Below, one piece after another: positions 1 through 6,337 of a DNA stretch of 13,528 bases (positions are counted from its first letter, which is position 1; every line of letters starts with the position of its first letter). Made by a program: the position numbers and the translations under genes. A model generated the notes under the pieces. The model did not search any database. It worked only from the letters and a program-made list of their open reading frames with translations, and had not been told where the DNA came from. The stretch comes from Bacillota bacterium. Its GTDB lineage: Bacteria > Bacillota > Dethiobacteria > DTU022. Location: NCBI GenBank assembly GCA_012510325.1, contig JAAZIG010000182.1, positions 1-13,528 on the forward strand, given 5' to 3'.

Positions 1-1398
1 AAGGTGCAGCAAACTGATCAGCAAAATTCCCCCGAAAATAAAGGGAAGCGCTTCCGTCAGAAAGTGCTGCAGGCGCATCCCCAACTTCTGCACCTGTGCC
101 TTTAGACTCGGCCAGCGGTAGGGCGGTATCTCAACGATCATGGAGGGAGTGTAGCCCGGCAAAACCCGGTCGAGGAAAAGGCCGATGAGCGCCCAGATGA
201 GAAAGAGCGTCGCCAGAATCACTGCAAGATAGCCCCCGCCATGGCGGCCGGCCAGTCCGATAATCATCGACATCTGAGCGGCACAGGGGATCGCCACCGC
301 CAGCATGGCGCTGACGATCAGCCGCTCCCGCCTGCTCTCAAGATTGCGGGCGGCCAGCACCGCGGGAACATTGCAGCCGAACCCCAGAAGCATGGGGATC
401 ACCGCAAAGCCGTGCAACCCGAGGCGGTGCATGATCCGGTCCGTCATCACCGAGAGGCGGGGCAGATAACCGCAGTCCTCCAAAAAACCCAACGCCAGGT
501 AGAACATGAACAGATAGGGTAACACTATGCCAAAGATGGCATAAATGCCTGTGCTCAACAGTCCCATCGATTCTTCCAGGTGGATCTGCCCCCCCTGGAG
601 AACGCCGACGAGAAGATCGTGCCAGAAACCGGCCCCCCCGAGCAGTTGGCTGAGAGACTGGAGCAGGGGCAGGTAAAAGGGTTCAAAAAAGTAGCCCTCG
701 AGCAGCTCTTCCAACCACCCGCCGCAACCAATAATAACCTTAAACGTAAGATAGAGCCCCACTGCTGCCAGAGGAATCCCGGTCAACGGACGGATGCTGG
801 CCATCTCCAGAGCCTCCAGCCAGGTCTGGCGGCGCCGGGTCACCCGCTGCACTTGTTTAACGATGGAGCCGATCCAGATCCAGCGCTCTTCAGGAGAACG
901 GGTTTCCCCTCCACCGCATCCGGCTTCCGGCAGGGCGGCAACCAGCTCCGGCAACCCTTTGCCGCTGATCGCCACAGTGGGGATCACCGGAACGCCGAGA
1001 AGCTCCTGCAAACGGGGAACATTCAACTCCACCCCTTTTTGGGCGGCTTCGTCGATCAAATTTAAAACCACGATCAGGGGCACATCCTGCTCGAGCAGCT
1101 GGCTGGTCAGGTAGAGATTGCGCTCCAGATTGTTCGCATCGATGACGTTGACCACCACGGTGGCTGTATTCACCAGCCTGGCGGCAACCTCCTCGGCCCG
1201 GCAGGTCGGCTCAAGGCTGTAGGTGCCCGGTGCATCGAGAATCTCCCAGCTCTGCCCCTTTACCCGGAGGTGACCACGGGTAAATTCAACAGTGGTCCCG
1301 GGATAATTGGAAATAACCACCCTGGCGCCGGTGAGCTGCGAAAAGAGGACGCTTTTACCAACATTGGGGTTACCGACCAGTACTATCTTTTTTAACAT
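1..1398 (-). CDS. feoB: FeoB ferrous iron transporter, C-terminus cut by window edge
   Basis: FeoB is a polytopic inner-membrane Fe(II) permease with an N-terminal G-protein domain that gates uptake. The 466 codons present begin with the P-loop GNPNVGKS (about residues 8-15), then the G2 region YPGTT, G3 DAPG and G4 NLID. After about residue 250 come hydrophobic segments and the FeoB core signature LGFGCNVPAV, with IPCAAQ further on. Reading continues without a stop to base 1, so the last membrane segments lie outside the window. The ATG at 1396-1398 sits just before the conserved N-terminus. An AAAGGAG lies about 12 bases upstream, a long but usable spacing. The gene follows feoA by 33 bases and is the last visible gene of the regulator-feoA-feoB operon. 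Identification is secure; full length is unknown. Confidence 0.96.
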   Translation of the reverse strand, partial: MLKKIVLVGNPNVGKSVLFSQLTGARVVISNYPGTTVEFTRGHLRVKGQSWEILDAPGTYSLEPTCRAEEVAARLVNTATVVVNVIDANNLERNLYLTSQLLEQDVPLIVVLNLIDEAAQKGVELNVPRLQELLGVPVIPTVAISGKGLPELVAALPEAGCGGGETRSPEERWIWIGSIVKQVQRVTRRRQTWLEALEMASIRPLTGIPLAAVGLYLTFKVIIGCGGWLEELLEGYFFEPFYLPLLQSLSQLLGGAGFWHDLLVGVLQGGQIHLEESMGLLSTGIYAIFGIVLPYLFMFYLALGFLEDCGYLPRLSVMTDRIMHRLGLHGFAVIPMLLGFGCNVPAVLAARNLESRRERLIVSAMLAVAIPCAAQMSMIIGLAGRHGGGYLAVILATLFLIWALIGLFLDRVLPGYTPSMIVEIPPYRWPSLKAQVQKLGMRLQHFLTEALPFIFGGILLISLLHL

Positions 1399-1431
1399 CC
1401 GCTTGAAGCGCTCCTTTGACAAACCGGCTAT

Positions 1432-1677
1432 TTACTCGTCAACTTCAACAAGAATACGGTTGGCCCGGCCGTAACCCATGGCCACCCGGGAACGATCTAT
1501 CTCCACGACCACCGGCCCTCTTTGAAAAAAAGTGCTCAGCTTGGTCAGCCTTTTCCCCGGATGCAATCCCAGAGCCTGCAGCCGATCCACCATCCCTCTT
1601 CCGCCATAAATCTTTTTTACCCGCCCGGATTGACCTGTTTTCATCTCGACCAGCGATACCACTTTCAGTTTGCTCAC
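1432..1677 (-). CDS. feoA: FeoA, small SH3-like iron transport accessory protein
   Basis: FeoA is a small cytoplasmic protein with an SH3-like beta-barrel, thought to assist or regulate FeoB. The 81 residues show the family pattern: TGQSGRVKKIYGGRG near the start, RLQALGLHPGKRL in the middle and GPVVVEIDRSRVAMG near the end. Gene order (32 bases after the regulator, 33 before feoB) supports the call. The start is uncertain. The GTG at 1675-1677 directly abuts GGAGAG, leaving no room for ribosome spacing, while AGAGGTGA stands 5 bases before an in-frame CTG (1666-1668) and 11 before an in-frame GTG (1660-1662). The true protein may therefore be 3-5 residues shorter. FeoA resembles the C-terminal SH3-like domain of long DtxR proteins, a domain the neighbouring regulator lacks. 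Confidence 0.94.
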   Translation of the reverse strand: MSKLKVVSLVEMKTGQSGRVKKIYGGRGMVDRLQALGLHPGKRLTKLSTFFQRGPVVVEIDRSRVAMGYGRANRILVEVDE

Positions 1678-1709
1678 CTCTCCATTAAACCGGCCGCACC
1701 TGCAGCCAG

Positions 1710-2159
1710 TTATCTATCTATATCGGGTTCAGCTCCACCATCGTTATCGTTAAAATCGCTGCAATAGCCGCCCTCGATCAGAAATTCAACGAGCCGCTCG
1801 ATCGTTTCACTGCTGACAGCATGCTCCATCTCGCAGGCATCTTTCTCTGCAGTTTCAAAGTCCAGCGCCAAAACCTCGGTCAGAAAACTGCTCAGCACCC
1901 GGTGGCGGCGCCTGACAATCCGGCCGTAGTAGAGCCCCCGTTCGGTCAGCTTGACCGGTCCGTAGCGTTCCTGAATAATTAAACCCTGTTCGCGCAGCTG
2001 ACAGAGGGCCTGGCTGACACTGGCCTTGGTCAGATTCAGCCTCTCGGCGATATCGGTAACCCGGACCGTCTCCAACCGGTCGGACAGGTTCAAGATCTCC
2101 TCCAGATAATCCTGCATCGCAGCGCTCAACGGCAGCGGGGTCAACTCGATCAACTCCAT
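1710..2159 (-). CDS. DtxR/MntR-family metal-dependent transcriptional repressor
   Basis: This 149-residue protein has the two-domain MntR/DtxR layout: a winged helix (about residues 10-75, recognition region LTKASVSQALCQLREQGL and wing YGPVKLTERG) and a helical dimerisation/metal domain (about 76-130). It lacks the C-terminal SH3-like domain of long DtxR/IdeR proteins and ends in an acidic tail. By-eye alignment places D17, E20, H86, C109, E112 and H113 at B. subtilis MntR D8, E11, H77, E99, E102 and H103. C109 matches the DtxR primary-site Cys102, while D17 is MntR-like. It is the first gene before feoA-feoB, so iron-responsive repression of Feo uptake is the likely role. The ATG at 2157-2159 has no Shine-Dalgarno sequence. 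A TTG at codon 6 (2142-2144) has GGAG 9 bases upstream and could be the real start. No specific family name is assigned. Confidence 0.93.
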   Translation of the reverse strand: MELIELTPLPLSAAMQDYLEEILNLSDRLETVRVTDIAERLNLTKASVSQALCQLREQGLIIQERYGPVKLTERGLYYGRIVRRRHRVLSSFLTEVLALDFETAEKDACEMEHAVSSETIERLVEFLIEGGYCSDFNDNDGGAEPDIDR

Positions 2160-2160
2160 A

Positions 2161-2178
2161 AGTTAGGTTTGCCTAACT
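2161..2178. promoter_or_regulatory. DtxR-type operator upstream of regulator-feoAB
   Basis: A perfect inverted repeat, AGTTAGG-TTTG-CCTAACT (7+4+7 bases), lies one base upstream of the regulator's ATG and one base downstream of the -10 hexamer. The core TTAGGTTTGCCTAA matches the first 14 bases of the known DtxR box pattern (TTAGGTTAGCCTAA) at all but one position. A repressor bound here would cover the transcription start. Autoregulation, and co-repression of feoA and feoB, is inferred from position. Confidence 0.85.
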
Positions 2179-2179
2179 A

Positions 2180-2208
2180 TTTATACACTACTGTCCCACC
2201 CTTGTCAA
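2180..2208 (-). promoter_or_regulatory. Sigma-70-type promoter of the regulator-feoA-feoB operon
   Basis: On the minus strand a consensus -35 TTGACA (2203-2208) is separated by exactly 17 bases from a -10 TATAAA (2180-2185). The predicted start falls near 2173, inside the operator, leaving only about 14 bases of leader before the ATG. Such a strong promoter under tight repression fits an iron-starvation operon. Confidence 0.85.
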
Positions 2209-2222
2209 GAGCCGAATATAAT

Positions 2223-2244
2223 TTGAAAACCGGCAGTCAGCCGG
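2223..2244 (-). terminator. Probable intrinsic terminator after tatC
   Basis: On the minus strand, 20 bases past the tatC stop, the stem CCGGC-TGACT-GCCGG (5 bp, 5-base loop) is followed by TTTTC. Stem and T-run are short, so termination may be partial. It separates the tatC unit from the Feo promoter. Confidence 0.5.
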
Positions 2245-2263
2245 GGCCGTAAAGACCTCGAAA

Positions 2264-3073
2264 TCAGGCATCGACGGGATCATCCACCGCCGCCGCCCGG
2301 CGCCGCCTGCGCTGGGCAAAAGTGACCAGCAGGATGCCGCATTCATAGAGCAGCGTCAGCGGGATCGCCATCATGATCTGGGAAAATACATCCGGGGGGG
2401 TGAGCACCGCAGCAAGGATCAGCACGATCACAATGGCAAACTTGCGGTTTCGCCTCAAAAAATCAGCCTGAAGCACACCGATGGCTCCAAGAAACCAGAA
2501 CAAAAGCGGAATCTGGAAGACCGCACCGAAAGCGAAAAGAAAAGAGGTGGCAAAAGAAAGATAGCGGGCGATGCTCCATTCCGCACCGATATCGTCGCTG
2601 GCGAAGCTGAGGAAAAAATTCATGGCAAACGGAAAGACGACGAAATAGGCGAAGAGCAGTCCCAGGAGAAAAAGCAGACAGATCCCGACAACAGGCCAAA
2701 AAGCACCCTTCAGCGATTTTTTGCTGATGGTCAGGATCACTGCCACCACCTGGTAAAGCAGCAGCGGCAGCGTGATCAGCACACCGCAGATGAGCGCCAG
2801 ACGCAGGTTGGCCATAAACGCCTCCCCCGGTGTCAGAAAGATCAGGTTCACCGGCGGCTTCAGATCCGCCGGCAGCGTTTTCCAGGGATACTGCTGCCAA
2901 AACAGCTTGAAAAAGCTAAATATATCCGGGGTAAAGGTAGGCAGAAGCAAAATATTGCGAATCTGGTTGATAAACAGGTAACAGAGAATCGCTCCTGACA
3001 AAACGATCAGAAAGATCCAGACCAGCCTTTTGCGCAGCCCCCCCAAAAGGTGGAGCCAGGTTTTCTGTTCCAT
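2264..3073 (-). CDS. tatC: Divergent TatC-family membrane protein
   Basis: TatC is the six-helix receptor of the twin-arginine protein export system. The 269 residues keep the family layout: an N-terminal HLxxLRKRL element before helix 1, LTPGEAF before helix 2, FAYFVVFPFAM at helix 3/4, and the signature LTPPDVFSQ plus LLYECG near the C-terminus. The tail is strongly basic. It is odd in several ways. The Glu of HLIELR (E. coli E15) is replaced by Gly-Gly with one extra residue. The second cytoplasmic loop, normally PALYKHE in E. coli, reads LTISKKSL, so E103 is lost. The FEVP glutamate is Gln (FQIP). The first outside loop is enlarged (about residues 48-80). The ATG has GGGGG 5 bases upstream, and the gene follows the helical-repeat protein by 19 bases. 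No tatA is present. Family membership is secure; classical Tat function is not. Confidence 0.9.
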   Translation of the reverse strand: MEQKTWLHLLGGLRKRLVWIFLIVLSGAILCYLFINQIRNILLLPTFTPDIFSFFKLFWQQYPWKTLPADLKPPVNLIFLTPGEAFMANLRLALICGVLITLPLLLYQVVAVILTISKKSLKGAFWPVVGICLLFLLGLLFAYFVVFPFAMNFFLSFASDDIGAEWSIARYLSFATSFLFAFGAVFQIPLLFWFLGAIGVLQADFLRRNRKFAIVIVLILAAVLTPPDVFSQIMMAIPLTLLYECGILLVTFAQRRRRRAAAVDDPVDA

Positions 3074-3092
3074 AGTATCCCCCGACTACAGA

Positions 3093-3902
3093 TTATTCCC
3101 CTTGCTCCTCTTCCCGCTGCTGCAATGTTTTCTGGTAGTTTTCCGCCGCATTGTGAAGTTCTTCTTCCGGGGGCTCACTTTTCAGGATTATCTCCAGCTG
3201 TTCCAGAGCCGCCGGGATCTCCTCCCGGTGCTCACCCAGCAAAAGGGCGTAGTAATAGCGCTCCGTAGCGGTCAGGCCGACACCGGCGGAGAGCTCCTCA
3301 AAATACTGCTCCAACCAGGTGATCTCTTCAGCGATGCTCTCCTGTGGCTGCTCTGCAACTTCCATAAATTCAATCAGCCCGAGGGTCATCTGAGGGGCGG
3401 GTTTCTCGTGAAGAAGCTCCTGCAAGGAGGCGATCTCTGCCGCGATGGACCCGTCATCTTCGCCGAGCTCCCTGTAGAGGTAAAGCAGCTGCAGCCGATA
3501 CTCCGGATTATCCGGCTCCAGCTCAATCAGATCAAGGCTGTACTCCTTCAGCGCAGCCTCATACCCCGCCACTTTTTCTTCGTCCACCTGCTCTCCGGCA
3601 TTCTCAATCTGGATGAGCAGGCGGAAATTCCTGCACAGCTCCCCAAGCACCCCCACCGCAGGTCCGTATTCAGAAATATACTGTTCCAACCTTTTGATCT
3701 CGTTTAAACTGTGCTCGCGGTACGTTTCAAGATCAAGCTGCTGCTCCGGGGGGGCTGTTTCCCCCTGACCGCGGTTCAGCAGATGGCTGGCATAAGCGGC
3801 GATGGCGGAGAGAGCCATGGCCACGGCCAGTATCCCGGCAATGATCGCCGCCCAGCGCTGCCGGCGATCTTTTTTCTTTCGCCTAACTTTCTTCCCAGTC
3901 AA
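3093..3902 (-). CDS. Membrane-anchored helical-repeat (TPR-like) protein, function unknown
   Basis: I do not recognise a named family. The 269 residues begin with a very basic cytoplasmic stretch (Lys/Arg-rich, residues 4-16), then one hydrophobic segment (about 17-38), then an acidic, Glu-rich soluble part facing outside under the positive-inside rule. That part looks like successive helix pairs: motifs such as LEPDNPEYRLQLLYLYRELG (about 125-145) and YYYALLLGEHREEIPAALEQ are typical of TPR-like repeats. The start is a TTG (3900-3902) with AGAGGGG a few bases upstream. It is the first gene after its own promoter and lies 19 bases before tatC, so both are probably made together. A scaffold or substrate-holding role beside the TatC protein is inference from position only. 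Confidence 0.75.
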   Translation of the reverse strand: MTGKKVRRKKKDRRQRWAAIIAGILAVAMALSAIAAYASHLLNRGQGETAPPEQQLDLETYREHSLNEIKRLEQYISEYGPAVGVLGELCRNFRLLIQIENAGEQVDEEKVAGYEAALKEYSLDLIELEPDNPEYRLQLLYLYRELGEDDGSIAAEIASLQELLHEKPAPQMTLGLIEFMEVAEQPQESIAEEITWLEQYFEELSAGVGLTATERYYYALLLGEHREEIPAALEQLEIILKSEPPEEELHNAAENYQKTLQQREEEQGE

Positions 3903-3959
3903 AATACCCCTCTTCCCGGCGTTATCCGCACATATTTCATAATTTCAGTAACGGACATA

Positions 3960-3988
3960 ATTATACCTCTAAATGAGCGCCCCTTCAA
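3960..3988 (-). promoter_or_regulatory. Promoter of the helical-repeat protein-tatC unit
   Basis: On the minus strand a perfect -10 TATAAT (3960-3965) lies 17 bases from a -35 TTGAAG (3983-3988), giving a start near 3953 and a leader of about 50 bases. It lies just past the end of the zinc-ribbon gene, where no convincing terminator is seen, so some read-through is possible. Confidence 0.7.
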
Positions 3989-4006
3989 GAAAAACGTCTG
4001 CCCGCT

Positions 4007-4747
4007 CTATTCAACGAGCCCTGGACTGCTTTTCTCTTCAGCGAATCGTACCAGCAGGCGGCCGCAATTTTCACAGTAGACCAAGGTCTGGGGATTATAA
4101 AGAAACCCCCGCTGTGCCGACGAGATGGAGACCCGGCATCCCTGGCAAATATCGTCGATCACACGAGCCACACCGCGGCCCTGATATCTTTCCGAAATAT
4201 CCCGGTAAAGCTGCAGGCGTCCCGGCTCGATCTGCGCGGAAAGCAGCCGGTGCTGCTCTTCCAGCTTCTCCAGCTCTTTCCCCAGACGGGCCAACTCTTC
4301 ATCGAGAAGCTGCTGCCGCTTGTGCATCTCGGCATCAGCATCGTCTTTTTGAGAAGTCAGCTCCCCGATCAGCTCTTCCTGCTGCTCCATCGACTCCATC
4401 AACCCGAGCAGCTTTTCTTCCAGGGTGAGCTGCTTCTGCTTAACCGAGCGCAGCTTGACCTCCATCTGCTCGAGCTCTTTTACATTTTTCGTTTCACCGC
4501 TGTAGAGCCTCCGGTGCAGCCCGCCGTACTCGGCGGTGATCGTCTCCAGATCAAGTTCTCCTCTTCTGAGCCTCTTGTGCTGCTCCTTGAAAGTCTGCTC
4601 CGCCAGCTCCAGGGCCTCCCTTACCCGAACCAGGTTATCCGCAGCCTCTTCCGCTTCCCGGTGAAAAGGGCTCTGGGCGAGCCGTTCGGCGAGAGCGCCG
4701 ATGGCCAGATCGAGCTCCTGCAGTTCCCACAAACGTTTTAACGACAA
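4007..4747 (-). CDS. Coiled-coil C4 zinc-ribbon protein (DUF164/zf-RING_7 family)
   Basis: The protein consists of a long, charged antiparallel-type coiled coil (about residues 5-180, heptad-rich in Glu, Leu, Lys and Gln) ending in a zinc ribbon with two CxxC pairs, CQGC (201/204) and CENC (225/228). This is the layout of the DUF164 family (relatives of H. pylori HP0958 and chlamydial CdsZ), whose general role is unsettled; nucleic-acid or partner binding is proposed. The reading frame is open to a TTG at 4777. I place the start at the TTG at 4745-4747 because AGAGGTG stands exactly 6 bases upstream and the product begins MSLKRLWELQELD, as in the family. It starts 42 bases after the NIF3 stop. 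NIF3 and this gene are commonly neighbours in Clostridia, suggesting one transcript. Confidence 0.9.
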   Translation of the reverse strand: MSLKRLWELQELDLAIGALAERLAQSPFHREAEEAADNLVRVREALELAEQTFKEQHKRLRRGELDLETITAEYGGLHRRLYSGETKNVKELEQMEVKLRSVKQKQLTLEEKLLGLMESMEQQEELIGELTSQKDDADAEMHKRQQLLDEELARLGKELEKLEEQHRLLSAQIEPGRLQLYRDISERYQGRGVARVIDDICQGCRVSISSAQRGFLYNPQTLVYCENCGRLLVRFAEEKSSPGLVE

Positions 4748-4789
4748 ATTGTTCACCTCTTTCACTACCCTGAACAAGCATGCCGACCC

Positions 4790-5935
4790 CTACAGATAGC
4801 GCCACTGGGGCGGCGGCGGCGCGGCGGCCACTGTTGTTTTCAGCCCCGCCTCGCGGAGTGAGGAGCGCAAGTATGACGCCAGGTAGTCGACAACAGGCTG
4901 CTCCGTCCCGCCGTGGCCGGCATCGATTAACCCGAGGCCGTAAGCCCGGGCCTTCTCCAGATCGTGGTGGCGGAAATCACCGGAAATAAAGAGCTCCGCT
5001 CCGCCGGCGGCGGCATCTTCGATCAAGGAACCGCCGCTGCCGCCGCAAAGGGCGAGCCGGCTGAACTTTCGCTCCGGCCCCGGCGGAGCCCAGCAGCGCA
5101 CCGCGGCCTGTCCCAGCCTTTCGCGGCAGCGTACGGCAAGCTGGGCCAGAGTCTGCGGGCTTTCCAGCGTGCCGAGCAAACCGAGGCCCCGGGGCTCCCC
5201 TTCAAGGGCCAGGGGAAAAAGATCGTAGGCCGGCTCTTCATAGGGATGCTCCTCCAGAAGAGCTTTGAGCACCGCCCGGCGGCGTGATTCCGGGATGATC
5301 GTCTCCAGACGAATTTCGTTCACCCGCTCCAGACAACCCCGGCGGCCGGTGAAAGGGGTGCTCCCCCGGAGCGGTTTAAAAGTAGCGGTGCCGGAGACCT
5401 GGAAACTGCTGTGACTGTAGCGACCGCTGGAACCGGCGCCGGCGGCGGCAAGGCTTTCCAGCAGTTTCTCTTCAAACCCGGCGGGGATGTAGAGGACAAG
5501 TTTTAGCAGCTGCTCGTATGCGGTAACCTGCAGCACCCGCCGTCCCTCCCGGGGAAGACCGAGCTTCTCCGCCAGAACAAAGTTAACTCCCCGGGGAGCA
5601 ACGTCGAGGTTGGTGTGAGCACTGTAAACCGCCACCTGCCGGCGCAGCGCCTCAGCGACAAGGGCGTTTCGGGGAACGCTCTCATCAACTGACCGGAGAG
5701 GCTCGAAAAGCAGCGGATGGTGAGTCACCACCAGCCCGGCTCCTCCGGAAGACGCCTCTTCCAAAACAGCCTCATCCAGCTCCAGGGCCACCAACACCTT
5801 CCGCACCGCTGCCTCCGGAGCACCTACCTGCAGGCCGACGGGATCGCCGGGCAGGGCCAGCGCTTGCGGCGCCAGCACTTCAATAATGTCGGCGATCTGC
5901 TTGACTGTTGCAAACAGGAGCAGCACCTCTTTCAT
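4790..5935 (-). CDS. NIF3-like dinuclear metal-centre protein (YqfO type)
   Basis: NIF3/YqfO proteins form toroidal hexamers with a dinuclear metal site; they are often labelled GTP cyclohydrolase I type 2 homologues, but the reaction is not settled for most. Visible marks are DPVGLQVG (31-38, usually DNVGLQVG), THHPLLF (71-77), SAHTNLDVAP (105-114) and the C-terminal GDFRHHD and DAGHGGTE (338-345). H72, H73, D111, H341 and E345 are the probable ligands. At 381 residues it is the long form, with the CutA/PII-like insert in the middle (IIPESRRRAVLKALLEEHPYEEPAYD). The ATG at 5933-5935 has a poor ribosome site, whereas AGAGGTG inside codons 2-4 lies 6 bases before an in-frame CTG (5915-5917) that would give the family-like N-terminus FATVKQIADII. 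The start is therefore uncertain by 6 codons. Confidence 0.93.
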   Translation of the reverse strand: MKEVLLLFATVKQIADIIEVLAPQALALPGDPVGLQVGAPEAAVRKVLVALELDEAVLEEASSGGAGLVVTHHPLLFEPLRSVDESVPRNALVAEALRRQVAVYSAHTNLDVAPRGVNFVLAEKLGLPREGRRVLQVTAYEQLLKLVLYIPAGFEEKLLESLAAAGAGSSGRYSHSSFQVSGTATFKPLRGSTPFTGRRGCLERVNEIRLETIIPESRRRAVLKALLEEHPYEEPAYDLFPLALEGEPRGLGLLGTLESPQTLAQLAVRCRERLGQAAVRCWAPPGPERKFSRLALCGGSGGSLIEDAAAGGAELFISGDFRHHDLEKARAYGLGLIDAGHGGTEQPVVDYLASYLRSSLREAGLKTTVAAAPPPPQWRYL

Positions 5936-6337
5936 AAGATCGAATCATCCGGGAATAAACTGACTTCTCTTTTCCCGCATAGCGGGGCAACCATCCCTAT
6001 TACAATTACCTTATTCCCCGGGCTCTATTTATTTTCCTGCTCCCGCCCCGGGCGCAGGGGCAAAGACTGCTTTAACCGGCAGAACCATCGGGCCGGCCGA
6101 ACGACGCGAGAAGCCGCCTTAACTGCCGAACCGCCGGCCGCCTTTCTTCGCGGCCGACAGATAAGCGCCCGCCGCCGCTTTTCCTCCCGCCAAGACTCCG
6201 GCTCACTTCGCCAGATCATACCCGGATCACCGGACAATTCCAAGAAAGGGCGAGGGGGCCGGAGCCCCCTCAGCCGGTTAAACGCCACTTCCAATCAACC
6301 CGCCTGCGGCAGGGGGATCGGCTTCGCTGCTGCAGCT
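5936..6337. other. Intergenic region without a convincing gene
   Basis: About 400 bases separate the amidase stop from the NIF3 start. An Arg-rich frame of 89 codons on the minus strand (6025-6294) starts with TTG, has no clear ribosome site and resembles nothing I know, so it is not called. The region holds several GC-rich dyads: CCCGC-ATA-GCGGG (5974-5986), a CGCCC/GGGCG dyad near 6045, and the hairpin at 6252-6271. An AT-richer stretch at about 5990-6035 is the likely place for the NIF3 promoter, but I see no clear -35/-10 pair. Confidence 0.5.
6252..6271 (-). terminator. Strong hairpin 66 bases past the amidase gene
   Basis: A perfect 8-bp stem, GAGGGGGC with GCCCCCTC around a 4-base loop, lies downstream of the amidase stop. 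On the minus strand it is followed by CGCCCTTTCTTGG, not a true T-run, so it may be an inefficient terminator or an mRNA 3'-end stabiliser. Strand is assigned from its position after the minus-strand amidase. Confidence 0.4.

Noticed and set aside
3901..3958. Short leader frame (19 codons from an ATG next to the TATAAT box) ending over the TTG start of the helical-repeat gene
   Set aside because: Its first ATG lies upstream of the predicted transcription start and the inner ATG has no ribosome site; no attenuator structure is visible.
6025..6294. 89-codon open frame on the minus strand
   Set aside because: TTG start without ribosome site, Arg-rich composition typical of chance frames in GC-rich DNA, no recognisable motif, and a strong hairpin inside it.
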